Shown: positions 26,026 through 38,975 of the stretch, one piece after another
How the letters are laid out: the number at the start of each line of letters is the position of its first letter
Numbering within the stretch: position 1 is the stretch's first letter
From: Panicum virgatum
Taxonomy: Eukaryota > Streptophyta > Magnoliopsida > Poales > Poaceae
DNA: 64,000 nt
NCBI RefSeq assembly: GCF_016808335.1
Contig: NC_053137.1
Coordinates: 4,291,904-4,355,903, forward strand
Direction: 5' to 3'
Position numbers and translations under genes: made by a program
The notes under the pieces: generated by a model
Seen by the model: the letters and a program-made list of their open reading frames with translations, nothing else
Database searches by the model: none
What the model was told of the DNA's origin: nothing

Positions 26026-26479
26026 GTGCCATGGATGGGGAGTAGGACGAGGGGAGAAGAAGATGTCGTGGGACCTAGGTGTCAGTGAGTTGAGGAGAGT
26101 AGAGAGAGGAGAGAGTAGATATGAAGCGAGAGATTTAGCTAGTCTGTTGGATGAAGAAGAGATATAGAGAGCGAATTCTAGCTAAATGATTAGCTAAATA
26201 AAAATTTGGCTAGTATGATTTAGAAAATCTCTTGGAGATGCTCTTGTACTCTGATTGGATAGCCAATTAATATGGACCTCCAATAATCTAGCTAGAATGG
26301 GCTTCCACAATTTTCGGCTCAACAGCTGAATTAGAATTTATCACACCAAACCCACCAGATGCCATGTGGAAAAAGAAAGCTCAACATATCGAACATGATT
26401 TTTATGAATTTTGGTAACAAGATTTTTTTTAAGAAAATACGTTATTGTTGAAGAACCGAAGCCCACCAAGTGTGAATAT

Positions 26480-26760
26480 ATATCACAATCAGTATGAAGC
26501 GAAGGCGGATCCATTCCAAACGTGCCATTTGATAACCAAGTGCCAAACTTCCTTCGCATAGCTGTGATTTAAGCACAGATGCAATGCAGTCTCAAAATCT
26601 TGATCACACAAGCTGCAGACCGGATTATAGGGCCAATTCCTAATCAGAAGTTTGTCGATCGGCAGTCAGGATCTTGGACCGTAGGAGTAGTAGTGTGAAA
26701 AATTTGTGTTCCCCTTCAGCATGAGCCTTCCACAGCGTTCTCCCATAAAAAATGATGCTT
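26480..26760 (-). pseudogene. LINE reverse-transcriptase C-terminal (zf-RVT) fragment
   Basis: On the minus strand one reading gives LWKAHAEGEHKFF and KILTADRQ. After a frame change the next gives LLIRNWPYNPVCSLCDQDFE and TALHLCLNHSYAKEVWHLV. This is the zinc-binding region (C-x2-C ... H-x4-C) after the reverse transcriptase of plant non-LTR retrotransposons. It is frameshifted and truncated, so it is dead. Confidence 0.8.
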
Positions 26761-27142
26761 TAGTAACAATAATGGATGAAAAAGAAAGAGAATACTTATA
26801 TCGTTGGTTTTCATATACGTGAAAAAGGATGCGATGCTTTTAAAGAGTCGCTATATATACCAATAGTACAAACTGATGATGATTGATGAAGTCAGCAACG
26901 ATACAACAGTAGTACATCAATGAGGCAACACACCAGCAGTCTTTGTTTAAAAGTTCATGGCATTTTCAGAAAGCTCGCTCGCAACATATTTTTCTCGAAA
27001 TAAAAAAAAAACTGCAGCAGCCTTTTGAGCCTAGTTCAACAATTTCTCAAAATCATTGAAGATTTTAGTAGTGGCAATCTCCAACAACGGAGCTGTCTTC
27101 TCGTGACTGGTGAGTCATGATGCCACACCGTCCTTCCCTTCC

Positions 27143-27150
27143 TATAAATA
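27143..27150 (+). promoter_or_regulatory. TATA box of zinc-finger copy 1
   Basis: TATAAATA lies 160 bases upstream of the ATG at 27310, on the same strand and in the usual CTATAAATA context. It is the best TATA match in the region. The transcription start is not visible. Confidence 0.55.
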
Positions 27151-27309
27151 GTAGACTGGCTCATCGATCCATCCACAGCTCTCCTCCTCCACTTGTGTTG
27201 GTACCAGCTAGATCTGATGTTGCTACCAAATATAGCAATTGATCCAGAGCTTGCTTTATCTGTAGATCGATCGAATAATCGTCGATAGGACCTGCAGATA
27301 TATGTGTAC

Positions 27310-27873
27310 ATGGAGTCCTCCAAACGTGCTCCACCTTCTCCGGATGCACGCGGCGGCGGCGGCGCCGGCGCACGGCTGTTCCCGTGCCTGTTCTGCAGCA
27401 AGACGTTCCTCAAGTCGCAGGCGCTGGGCGGGCACCAGAACGCGCACAAGAAGGAGCGCGTCGCCGGCAGCGATTGGAACGATGCCTGCGGCACCTCCTC
27501 CTACGCCGCCGCGGTGGAGCTGGACGCGCTCGCGGCCGCGGCCGCCGGCGGCGCGCTTCCCGCCGCGTCGACGCTCGTGGCGGGCGCCCATGGCCAGCGC
27601 TGCGGCGGGGCCATGGCTGGTGAGGCGTCGCACAGCGACGCCGCGGCGCTGCGCCCGGAGCTGGAGAGGTCGCGGTGGACCACCGGCCACGTGCTGGCCT
27701 TGCACGGCGGCAGCAAGGACGGGTTGATGGGCGACGACGGGCTCAACTGGAGCAGTGGCACGCAGCAGCAGGCCGTCGCCGCGGCGCCGAAGATGGAGAC
27801 CATGTCGGCGGCTGCGGCCTCCGGTGGTGGCAGCGAGGAGCCCGACCTCGAGCTGAGGCTCCGGCCAGCTTGA
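27310..27873 (+). CDS. Single-C2H2 (QALGGH) zinc-finger repressor with C-terminal EAR, copy 1
   Basis: An intronless gene encoding 187 residues, starting [18 protein letters not shown]. One plant-type C2H2 finger spans residues 24-46 ([10 protein letters not shown], then [12 protein letters not shown]26, C29, H42, H46). QALGGH is the plant-specific DNA-contact motif. The C-terminus is DLELRLRPA, an EAR repression motif (LxLxL at 180-184). The middle is Ala/Gly-rich, with a conserved LNW near the end. Proteins of this layout are nuclear repressors of development or flowering in Arabidopsis (the KNUCKLES/LATE FLOWERING type); the exact orthologue is not known. An in-frame GTG two codons upstream is not the start, since copy 3 also begins at MESS. 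First of three same-strand paralogues. Confidence 0.9.
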   Translation: MESSKRAPPSPDARGGGGAGARLFPCLFCSKTFLKSQALGGHQNAHKKERVAGSDWNDACGTSSYAAAVELDALAAAAAGGALPAASTLVAGAHGQRCGGAMAGEASHSDAAALRPELERSRWTTGHVLALHGGSKDGLMGDDGLNWSSGTQQQAVAAAPKMETMSAAAASGGGSEEPDLELRLRPA

Positions 27874-29119
<1,246 letters not shown>

Positions 29120-29708
29120 TCCTATAAACCACCGTGGCTTACTGAATTCGGCCGCGAGATTTGTCGATCTTCCATCATCTGAGGGAGGGATCGATCCTCG
29201 CTAGCTGTTCTGGAACTGTGGTGGCGATTGCATTGCGAGCCCCCATGGGGGTTCAGGTGGTGTTGTCTGCTGCTATGGCATGCGGTCCTAATTAATTAAC
29301 CAAAAATGTGTGAACCACATTGTCTGGCTTGGACGACGCCACTCGACTCGATCCCCTGGCCTGGCCTGTATACAGTTGCATGCGAACATATACACTGGTG
29401 CTTCTTGGCTGCTAGCTAGTTAGTGCAGTTTGCATGTGTGCAAAGGTAGTGGCCCGGCATGCGTGGCATCATCTCTTCTCGGAGCAAATCAAGCTACAGA
29501 GAGTCGAGATGCCGCTTGTGTGATGGGCACCCTTCATGCGTTTAGTTTTGGGGTTGAAGACAGGCAAGGATCGATCTATATTTTTCAGTGTACGACTTTT
29601 AAGAAAGATTTGCTTGTTGGTACGCGCACCAAAGGTTATCAGTGATGAAATGATGGGTGCACCGTACCTGTGTGTTTGATTCACTACTTATGAGATCAAT
29701 TATATTTA

Positions 29709-30063
29709 GGCACTGTTTAGTTCTTTACATGTAAACGCAAAAAAATCGTAAACACATTAAAGTGAAAAGGAATCTTGCTAATTTGAAGTACTAAATGAAG
29801 TCTATTTACAAAACTTTTTGCATGGATGGGCTGTAAATCGCGATACGATTCTAATGAGTCTACTTAATCCATGATTTGCAACAGTGATGCTACAGTAAAC
29901 ATCCGTAATTATTAATTAACCATGGATTAATTAGCATCATTAGATTCGTCTCGCGATTTACAACCCATCTATGCAAAAATTTTTGCAAATAGACTTCATT
30001 TAGTACTTCAAATGACCAAGATTGCTTTGCAAAATTATTTTGCAAAATGAACTAAACAGGCCC
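29709..30063. mobile_element. Tourist-like PIF/Harbinger MITE with TTA TSD
   Basis: A 355-bp element with inverted ends GGCACTGTTTAGTTC and (reverse complement) GGGCCTGTTTAGTTC, flanked by TTA on both sides (29706-29708, 30064-30066). The arms continue inward (TAGTACTTCAAAT, AATAGACTTCATTTAG, GATTCGTCTCGCGATTTACA). Non-coding. Confidence 0.88.
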
Positions 30064-30155
30064 TTAGTAACGAGTCTGTTTTTGACCTTCCCACTGGCAG
30101 AAATATGTATGACATGGCCCTCAAACATTAAAACTGAATATATGAAGGACGAATC

Positions 30156-30292
30156 TATGACGCTGTCGTCTAGTGATTCGTCTAGTGGTTCAGGACAGGA
30201 CATCTCTCTTTCAAGGAGGCTATATATATGACGCTGTCGTCTTGTGATTCGTCTAGTGGTTCGTTCAGGACAGGACATCTCTCTTTCGAGGA
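30156..30292. repeat. Tandem duplication, ~70-bp unit
   Basis: Two adjacent copies start TATGACGCTGTCGTC (30156 and 30227) and end TTTC(A/G)AGGAGGC. They are separated by a short TATATA spacer and differ by a small insertion (GTTCG). Non-coding. Confidence 0.85.
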
Positions 30293-30299
30293 GGCATCG

Positions 30300-31798
30300 G
30301 GGATTCGACTAGGGGTAGGGAGTATTATAAAACGAGGTTAATTATCGGATGGTAAAAGGTGGTCTCATTCCATTTATTTGTGCCATCATATTTCCGATTG
30401 TTTCTCATACCAAATAATATGCTTCTATTACACAAACAGGGCATCTCCGGTCCCATGGATCAACATATATAGTTTCACAAGTGCCAGAACTCATGAGAAA
30501 CAAAGCACCATCTAATATGAGCATTTTATTAGAGCCACATGATAAGGAAAAATCATTGTAGAGATCAACATTATATTATAACTAGGCCCTTTGTACAAAG
30601 GCATTCATAGGCACCTATGTTTATATATATGTTCATCAGCCTTAAAATTTGCCTGTCCACTCTTTCATATACAGGCATTCATAGGTTTCATAGGCGTGAC
30701 CGTGTGAGTGCTGCATGCCGTGGTGTTGTACGTGTCTGAGAGCCACTCTTTTTTTTAATTAAAAAAAGCTCATGTTAGTGTAGAGAATGGAAGATTTTGG
30801 TTCCTTGCTCCTAAATTTTGGAACAATAACATCTACTTTGCACATCTTATTCTAGAATATTTTTATAATGTTTGGGGGAGGCGTTGGGAGGTATTTCATA
30901 TGTATATAATTTCTGGGCCCAATTGAGAGTAGGCATTGGAAGGCGTCAATAAGGAGGTGTCGGGATGCGTTAGTTGTGTCTATGGTCGGTGGGCTCATAG
31001 GTGCCGTAACGCCTCCCAACGCTTTCCAATACCTCCAAAGTTTAGAATATTAGAAATTCCATGGCAATTCCTTTTTTTAGTTATTTTTTTACTCAAGGGT
31101 AAAAGGGTAAATTCACAATTTTAATATAGTGAGATGAATATTTATTTAAAAAAAGAAAAAGGTGATCATTCTTATTAGAGTTTCCTGATCGGCGATTTGA
31201 TTCGATCTGCGGCGTGCAGCTAGCGTGCGGCCGCCCGGCGATGCCGATGCGCGCGCGCGCACCCCACCCCGTTGAGACGCCGCATCTCGCTCGCGGGGCA
31301 ATGCGTGGCGCCGGCGATCGCATCGTATCTGCCGCGCGCGGCAGCAGCTGTGCTCTTGCTCGCTGGTGACGGGGACGGACGGCGACCCGAGCGTGGTGGC
31401 CGCACTACTGCGCTCTCGTATTCGCTGCACTGGTCCGGCGACTTCAAGTGATCGATGAAGCAACGCCATGCCCACGCGCATCGATCTGCCGTGAGCGGAG
31501 CCAATGAACTTGGCATGCATCTCGAACTCTGTATAATGCGTCGCACTACAGACCTGAACAATGATAGAGACGTATCCTTTTTTCACTGCGTGGTGTGCCG
31601 CGCGATATACTCAACATGATAATGTCGATACTCGATCAAAGATGTAAAGTTCTGAATTTCTGAATGCTGGAGTATTCAGGGAATAGTTTCTTTAAGGAAC
31701 CAGGGATTATAATTGAATTTAGAACTTGAAGAAAGAAAGAAAAGAAAAGGAACGAATAATGCAGGATGAACTATTGAACTGCACGCACCAAGTTCACA
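30300..31798. other. Intergenic DNA
   Basis: No gene is recognised. Around 30870-31040 the words GGCGTTGGGAGGTATT and (inverted) CGCCTCCCAACGCTTTCCAA form a loose inverted pair. A related GGCGTTGGGAGGTATTAG recurs at about 33795, suggesting a dispersed repeat. A GC-rich patch lies at 31200-31440 with no supported reading frame. Confidence 0.35.
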
Positions 31799-33451
31799 TC
31801 AGAGAGACTCGACTTGGATGATCTTAGCAAGTTCCTCAAGTTCAGAACTTATATTAAGAGGTCAGAGAGCATCAATTGATTCATCCGTTGGCACCCTTGA
31901 TCGTAAAGCTGCCCTGATGCTGTATTGCTATTTGCTGGGTCCAACAAACACCTTTGGTAGCCGAATTAATACTGCCAGTATGCAGTACAGTACCATACTA
32001 AGCACTGATAAGTGAATACCCTTCGGACTCACTTAGATAACTAGTCCTAGACTCCAAAATTACATCATGTGAAAAAAATAATTAGAACATCTGAATGACA
32101 GAAATGATAACAAGTACTGCATGCTCCTTAGGAGAGCAGTCTACAGTATTAGAACATCTGAACTGAATAAGTAGTAATCTTGGGTGGTATTTCTGCTCTC
32201 TTCTCTTAGCTTATTATCATCCTTTCAGCCTACAAAACAAAAATTTGGATGAAGTATACCATTACTAAGGTAGAAATAACAGCAGTTTATGTTTTTGAGA
32301 AATATTATCACCACAATCTATTCACCTTCCTAACAATTTCATTGTACTCAGGACCCGGCATTCCCTCCTACATCAATAAAAAAACAGACATTAGTATGCC
32401 ACGACCAAATAGTTGCATCATCCTACAAGATTTCTTATGCGTAACAGGTTATTTGCCTACAAGCAATCATCAGTTAAAAAAATGACCAACCCCAGTTAGC
32501 AACTCCACAAAGAGCGACATCACAGCAAGGCAAAACTTTACTAACTGAGTGCAGCATCAATCCGTACAAATTGACTAATCGTATAGAAGTACTGCTAATT
32601 GTATCTAGAAGTCTTTTTCTTCTATCTTATATGATATTTTTAGACCAACATATGAGAGGAGAAGCCTAATTAACTAAATTTTGAAACGATAATAAACTTG
32701 AAAATGGGGAAGAACAGCAACTCTTATTCTATTATTCATTCCTCTTGTTTTCTTTTCATGAAAATGCATCTGCCTACTACAACTCTAGGAAACCAAACAG
32801 AAGAAGTTATCCAAGTTGGTCGGCCGCAACGATCAACCCAAACTAATTAAAATACCAGGCTTCACAATCTCGTCTCTAGTATTCGAATCGGAGTAGACAG
32901 CTGTGTATTTCTCTAGTCCCTATTAGGTACTTCTTCTCACTAGTGCACAATAATACATCTACAAGTATTCATGTACCAGAAAAAAATATATTAACTACAT
33001 GTCTAAATTTTTGCTAATTTTTTCACAAATCCATAAGTAATCACAAATTGCAATGACATAGTTTCAAGGAATATGAATAAATTTTTCAATCTCTTGCTCA
33101 CCTTGGTTCAATAGCAGGCTGGCTGGTTGCTTCTTGGCTCTTGCTCGTTGCTCGTTGGGCGTGCGCCCCTGCCCCTTGGGCGGTCTGCAGCCTGCGAAGA
33201 GCGCGGCGGCGCCCTTGCGGACTGTGCGGGGAGGGGGGTGACGAGCCCCTGGAGCGACGAGCGCAGGCGGCCGGCGGCGAACCACAAGGCGGCGGCGGGC
33301 AGACGGGCAGGGGTAACCAACGTGGAGGCGGCGTGGTGGAGGAGGCCGTCGGGAGCGCGGAGGGAGCCGATGTCTGGAGGCGGCTAGCGGGAGCCAGGCG
33401 AGGGCGGCGGCAGCGGCGGGCGAGAAAGAGGGCGAGGGTGCTCCTGCTCAC
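31799..33451 (-). CDS. Tentative small multi-exon gene, unknown product
   Basis: I do not recognise a family. On the minus strand three short exons can be joined GT-AG in phase: 32544-32491 (LVKFCLAVMSLFVELLTG), 32367-32312 (EGMPGPEYNEIVRKVNRL) and 31847-31799 (SELEELAKIIQVESL, stop). The segment reads like one short amphipathic, coiled-coil-like C-terminus. A GC-rich first exon (33451-33102) begins MSRSTLALFLARRCRRPRLA, an Arg/Ala/Ser-rich leader that would suit a mitochondrial presequence, and ends at a good donor (CCAAG-GTGAGC). Its frame does not run directly into the next exon (a stop would follow), so an exon is missing, a splice site is wrong, or the start is the internal Met (a 44-residue product). 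Treat it as a candidate only. Confidence 0.35.
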
Positions 33452-33467
33452 GTGGAGGTAGTGCCTA

Positions 33468-33726
33468 CTCCCTCCATACTAGTATTAGATGATGTTTTGG
33501 ACAGCGACATGGTCTTCAAAGCAAAACTTTGACTGTTTATTTTTATAAAAATATTTGCTGAAAAGTGATATATTTATATTTTTATGAAAGTATTTTTTAA
33601 GAAAAATCTATTCACATAATTTTTAATTTTTTAAACTCAATAACTTAAAAGTTATTCATGATTTATATTCTCAATATTTGACTCAAATCTTGTCCTAAAC
33701 ATCATCTAATACCAGTATGGAGGGAG
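33468..33726. mobile_element. Stowaway MITE with TA TSD
   Basis: A 259-bp element with near-perfect inverted ends CTCCCTCCATACTAGTATTA and (reverse complement) CTCCCTCCATACTGGTATTA, continuing as GATGATGTTTTGGACA. TA flanks both sides (33466-33467, 33727-33728). It lies just upstream of the first exon of the tentative minus-strand gene. Confidence 0.92.
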
Positions 33727-34325
33727 TATTTAGGATGTGCAATGACCATAATTTCCTTGGAACAATAAAATCAACAAAAAACTATTTTGTTTAGGCGTTG
33801 GGAGGTATTAGAAAGTATTAGGAAGTATTTCCAAGCATGGTAAAAGATCTCCTTATTCTATTATTTGAGATCGATAAACCGGAAGAAATTCTAATAATTA
33901 AAGACTTCAATTTGTCCTTGATGAAGAGTCCCTATGACTACGATCAAACAGATGATTTGTTGTCTCGTATGCACGTCCCCATATGTAGCTCGTTTGTGCG
34001 TGGAAACATGCCCACCTGAACCGTTGGACTATCCTTCCAACTTCTAGTGTTCCACACGCATGCTCTGGATCGATTGAACCCTACCCAAATATATACTGTT
34101 CCAAACAATAAACCTGTCAAAATATCGCATGATGTGGTTCTCCTACTATCCACGTCAGATTTGATGGTATTATTGTGGCTGCAATTCGCAAGATTATGTA
34201 TAAATAATAAAGAACCTGTTGATCAGGACGCATATATATCCAGGTCGATCGATCTCAGATTGTGTACTCAAGCAAGTTAGAACATTGTTCAATTACACAT
34301 TTTCTTTTCTCAAAGGCCTTTGTGC

Positions 34326-34931
34326 ATGGAGTGCTCGTCGTCACCTAGCGCTCCACCACGGCCGGCGGCGGCGAACCTGTCCCTGTCGTTGGCACCACCG
34401 GCGACCGGCAGCAGCAACGCCGCCGGCGGCAAGAACGTGCGCCTGTACCCCTGCCTATTCTGCGACAGGACGTTCCTCAAGTCGCAGGCGCTCGGCGGCC
34501 ACCAGAACGCGCACAAGGAGGAGCGAAGCGCCAGCTGGAACCCCGACGTCTACGGCGACGGCGACGGCGGCGACGACGCCGACGCGGGGCGCTTTTGGTT
34601 CGTCGGGAGCGCCGGCGGCGGCGTTGCCACCATGTCCATTCCCACGCTGTCCCACGGTGGCCACGATGAGAATGATGGCACAGGCGAAGACACAAGCTTT
34701 CGGGCGCAAATGCGACGGCGCCGCCGCGCCGTGCTTTTTGCGCCGGTGAGCATCCGGCGAAAGATGAGCACGGGGGATGAGGGCACCCCCGCTGGCTGCG
34801 ATGGCACGGTCGACATGCTCAACTGGCTCAGGGCATCCGTGGCGCCTGCCAGCCCGGGCAGTGGTGCGGCCGCCGCCATGGCAGCCTCAGCTGGCGCCGG
34901 CGAGGATCTCGACCTTGAGCTTAGACTCTAG
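34326..34931 (+). CDS. Single-C2H2 (QALGGH) zinc-finger repressor with two EAR-type motifs, copy 2
   Basis: An intronless gene of 201 residues; the first ATG is at 34326 ([13 protein letters not shown]), and the frame upstream offers only TTG. The C2H2 finger is at 41-63 ([22 protein letters not shown]43, C46, H59, H63). The C-terminus is EDLDLELRL, a strong EAR motif. A second LxLxL, LSLSL at 18-22, lies before the finger and is absent from copy 1. LNWLRAS (near 165) matches LNW in copies 1 and 3. The middle carries an RRRRR-type basic patch that may serve nuclear import. It is the most diverged of the three paralogues and appears intact. Its targets are unknown. Confidence 0.88.
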   Translation: MECSSSPSAPPRPAAANLSLSLAPPATGSSNAAGGKNVRLYPCLFCDRTFLKSQALGGHQNAHKEERSASWNPDVYGDGDGGDDADAGRFWFVGSAGGGVATMSIPTLSHGGHDENDGTGEDTSFRAQMRRRRRAVLFAPVSIRRKMSTGDEGTPAGCDGTVDMLNWLRASVAPASPGSGAAAAMAASAGAGEDLDLELRL

Positions 34932-36399
34932 AGGGCTGCATGGTCTATGTCACCGAACTGGGCAGCCACGCACACGGTGCCGTTCAGGTATAGTTGTCAC
35001 TTGTCACCGCACATGCTATGCTATGTACCTAGCTGAAGCTAGCTATAGCCTCGGTTGCAAGTCTTTTATTTTATGAGATGTTGCAGTTTTTTCGCTGTAG
35101 TATATTTTAAGAAACTTTAAATAAAGTCCCTGCAGGTTTAATACGAAAGAGAGTACGTGTTTTTCCTGATTCTCGTTCAGTTATTATATTTGTTTAAGAT
35201 AAGTGAGAGTATTTACAGGAGAATTAATTTACACGCGAAAGGCAGGAGAATTTAAGACAAGTGCTGTTCCGTCCCTCCATGCAACTTTCAACAAGGCAAC
35301 AAGGAATATAAAGAGAACGGTAGGTAGTGCCATTTGCCAGAGGAGGATGGCATGGCAGGGCTGTGGCTGTGGCCTTGGCTGTGGCTGTGGCTGTGGCCAT
35401 CATCGTAGCCCTGGGAAATTTCAACCGATTGCACGATGTTGTTGGTCTGCTGTTGTCGGCATGCCATACAGGGGAGTTCCTGTTGCTGGTTGGCGCGGTG
35501 GCATTGGAGGTGGCACCTCCTTCTCTTGTTGGCCCCTGCTACTTTCCTAGGTTGCTGGCGCATGCTAACCCCTGCTGCTGGCAACCTGCTTGATCAGATT
35601 TGTCTATGTGTTGATCAAAATGCCTGATTGATTGACCACTGCATGATGTATGACCTCATTGACCGCCCTCCTGGAAGTTTTGGGCATTGGTTGCTTCAGC
35701 CAATTCATCCAATGGAGTTCTTTTTTTTTAGATTAAGGAAAATCCAGCCTTGACTTCTCACACTTGAGAAGCTACAGCCAAACAAGACAAAGTGGCAGTG
35801 CGTAGACTGCTTACATGAGCTAAAGCTCCCGCTTCTTAAGCAACATGTTCAGAATATAACTCTCTTCCAATAAAGAAGAGCAAAACACCTAATAGATAAC
35901 TCTACTTCTGAAGTTCCAACCTAGCCTGGCGAATAGCTCCAGAACCCTGCCTTCCATCAGGCGGCAATTCCTCTTCATGGGCATGCACAATGCAAACGTG
36001 GTTGTGGGCAAGGGCACGGTTGACCCAGTTCTTAATTAACTAAGCTACCGTGGGCATGCCCAACGTGCCCCCGTTCAGGAGGAGAATAGGGTAACGATGA
36101 GGGCGATGACGAGGATGGAGATCCTGATCTGATGGAATTTTCATAATTTCATTGTGGACAATTATATGCTTAAGCCGTCAACGTGCACTCCGCACTACTA
36201 TGAACCTTTTTAAAGATGGGTTAAAACATTATTTGTAGGAATGCTCCTATTTTTCGCAGCTAAAGGTAGAGCATTTGGAGAAGTAAGTCCTCACTTGTCC
36301 TTACAAACGTTTTTTTTTGCTTGACATCAGTGTCCAAAGAAGTATCGCCGTTGACATGTGGAGCAACACACTTTCTTCCACCATTCCTTTTCCTTTTTT
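34932..36399. other. Intergenic DNA with GGCTGT hexanucleotide repeat
   Basis: It holds the 3' UTR of zinc-finger copy 2. A GGCTGT/GGCTGTGGC hexanucleotide repeat lies at about 35355-35400 and opens spurious frames. The rest, to 36400, shows no gene I can support; the last part may be upstream sequence of the LINE. Confidence 0.4.
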
Positions 36400-38975
36400 C
36401 CCAATGGTGGAACCATGCTCATCATCTCCACAATTACCGAAAGTGAAATTACCCTGATTAATGGGGATGAGGACAAGTGCTCACAATATGCAGAATTATT
36501 CAACTGTCAGATTGGTGGATTTCCTATTAAATATCTGGGTGACCTGTTAGTCCTGGGAGGCTCCATGTCAAGGACTGGTTGCCGTTGGTGGAGAAAAATG
36601 AAAAAAAAGCTTAAAATCTGGAAGGGTAGCTCCTTATCCATAGCTGGCAGAACAACTTTAATCAGTGCCAGTCTGTCCAATGCGTCTATCTACCATATGT
36701 CCCTATACTTTTTACCTAAAACTATTGTCGCCACCTTGGACAAGCAAAGAAGGAAGTTCTTCTGGCAAAGAGGGGGGGGGGGGGACTAAAAAGAAATACC
36801 ATATGGTAGCATGGAAAACAATCTGCAAAAGCAAAATTAAAGGAGGTCTGGGTATCAAGGACATTTCCAAGTGGTGGTGGAAGTTAGACACAGAAAATGG
36901 GCTTTGGGAAGAACTTGTGGAAAAGAAGTATCTGAAAGGCAATCCCATTAGTGTGGTGAAACATAGACTTGATGATTCTCCTATTTGGATAGACCTACTG
37001 AAAATCAGAGAGGTCTACTTGAGGGGTAGAGTCATTCAAGTTGCTAATGGGAAAAAAACTTTGTTTTGGAAGGATGTCTAGTTGCAGGATAAATCCCTCT
37101 GTTTGCTTCACCCAGTGCTATATGATTGGTGTCAGGACAAAAACATCACAGTCCACAGTGTTCTGCATAAAAACGGGAGACTGTCTTTTGACAGGTGGTC
37201 ACCTTGAAACGAACATGGCACCATTTATGTCATTTCGAGTGATTTTGGTGATCGAATGACAACACAACACTTGGACTAATATAATTGTTAAGATGATCAT
37301 TCTTAGGCTTTTAGGTTCAAGTGATGACAAAGAGAAAGAAAAGATAGGCGTAGCAAGGCCCGAAGGGCCGCCCCTACGGGGGTTCCGCTACCCGGTTAGC
37401 GGACGGGGGTCGAGGGGGAGCCGCCCCTCGCGGGTCTCAGGGCAGCGCGAAAGTGTGCCCGGGGGTTCCGCTACCCGGTTACCCTGAAAGCTCTTCAGTC
37501 AGTAGCACCGGAAGAACCGACGCCAAGGGCATCGGTGCATCCGATGGTAGTCGGAAGAACCGACGCTATGGAATTCTGGTGCAGAAGGGAATCGAAGCCA
37601 AGTCAGCCTATAGGCACCGGTTGAACCGACGGTCCAAGAAAGGGCATCGGTGCATTGGGCGTACTGTGTATCAGAGACGATGTTAAGTGCCCAGGAGAAG
37701 TTTCTTCAGCACCGGTTCAACCGACAGTGCATCGGAGTATTGCGTCGGAGCATTGACATCAGCAGAAGAGAAGAAGGCTGTGAGTGACCGGTTTAACCGA
37801 CGGGCAAGCATTGGTTCAACCGGTGGTCACTGTAGCAGCAGTCAGAAGTTCAACGACTACTTCGTGTCTTAGAGTGACCGGATGAACCGACGCTACCCCT
37901 GCCAGAGGCATCGGTTCTTCCGGTGATACGCAGATTTTCTGCTGACCGTTGGAGCAACGGCTACAAGACTTGGTGGCCTATATATATGCCTCACCCCGGC
38001 CATTTGAAGTTTGCTGGAGTTGCTGGACATCCCACACACACCCAAGAACATCTCCAAGCCATACAAAAGCATTAATATCATATCCTTAGCCCTTAGCACA
38101 CTTTGAGAGTGTTGTGTAAAGGATTAGCTCTTAGTGAGTGAGATTACAAGGCCTTGAGCCTGTGCTGTGATTCTCTAGTGAACCAAAACAAGAGCTTGGT
38201 GCGCCGGCACCTTGGAGCGTGAAGCTCGCCGGCAACGTCATCGACCCTCCGACTTGGTGTGGGGCGGCGACGACATCCTTGTACGGGGGACCTGGAGACC
38301 CCCATCCTTTGTGGAGAAGCTCCTTAGTGGAACCCGGGGCCAAGGTGACTGTGATTGTGTTCACGGAAGAGACTTGGTGGCCGAGTAGCAATACTCTTAG
38401 TGAGTGCTACAACAACGTGGATGTAGGTGTGCCTTTGTGGCTAACCGAACCACGGGATAAACACCCTCGTCAAGAGTTTGCTATCTGCTATCCCGCTCTT
38501 TAAGCTTCCGCATTTCTTACTAGCAATTTGTGTGCCTTTACTTTCATAGAATAGTTTCTTGGTAGGAAAGGCTATAGGTTGCTAAACTCTTTTGGGATAG
38601 GGTTTTCACACTAGAACAACCTAGTTGCACATCTAGATAGCCTGTTTTAGTTTAAGTTTTGTGCAAACTAGTTGGAGCCATAGGTCTAAGTTTTTATTAG
38701 TGCCTAATTCACCCCCTCCCCTTCTTAGGCTAGAGCACCCGATCACTTTCACACCTCCAATACTTTTCGAGGAGTGGATGGAGATTATTAATGCTACCTT
38801 CTCCTTTAATTTTAAGCAACAAGCGGATGAAATAAGCTGGAAGTGGGGGAATAAAAAAAATCTTCACCACTAAAAGTACTTATGAACACTTGACCTGTCA
38901 AGCTAGAGTTCACTTTGATCACATTTGGAAAGCAAAGATCTCATATAATATAAAATTAAGATCTTCACTTAGTTA
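36400..38975 (+). pseudogene. LINE (non-LTR) reverse-transcriptase fragment, split by an LTR
   Basis: The plus-strand readings give GGFPIKYLGDLL, SSLSIAGRTTLISASLSNAS, KKKYHMVAWKTICKSKIKGG and LGIKDISKWWWKL. These are the conserved region following the reverse transcriptase in plant L1-type LINEs. The frame slips at a G-run (about 36772-36783). The reading stops near 37200 (LSFDRWSP), where an LTR intervenes. It resumes at about 38752 as PPILFEEWMEIINATF, then FTTKSTYEH and HIWKAKISYNIKL. The element is truncated, frameshifted and dead. Confidence 0.82.
37228..38751. mobile_element. Solo LTR (probably Copia-type) nested in the LINE
   Basis: It starts TGTCATTTCGAGTGATTTTG and ends near AATTCACCCCCTCCCCTTCT followed by ...CACTTTCA, a layout I associate with a common grass Copia LTR family. 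No internal gag-pol follows, so it is a solo LTR. The interior carries many copies of a motif like ACCGGTTGAACCGACG, and a TATA-like TATATATATG near 37980. A target duplication could not be confirmed. Confidence 0.65.

Noticed and set aside
31146..31586. 146-codon minus-strand frame
   Set aside because: No domain, no splice context and unusual composition; likely chance in a GC-rich patch.
35203..35627. Frames over the GGCTGT repeat region
   Set aside because: Cys/Gly or Ala/Thr repeats come from the hexanucleotide microsatellite; there is no gene evidence.
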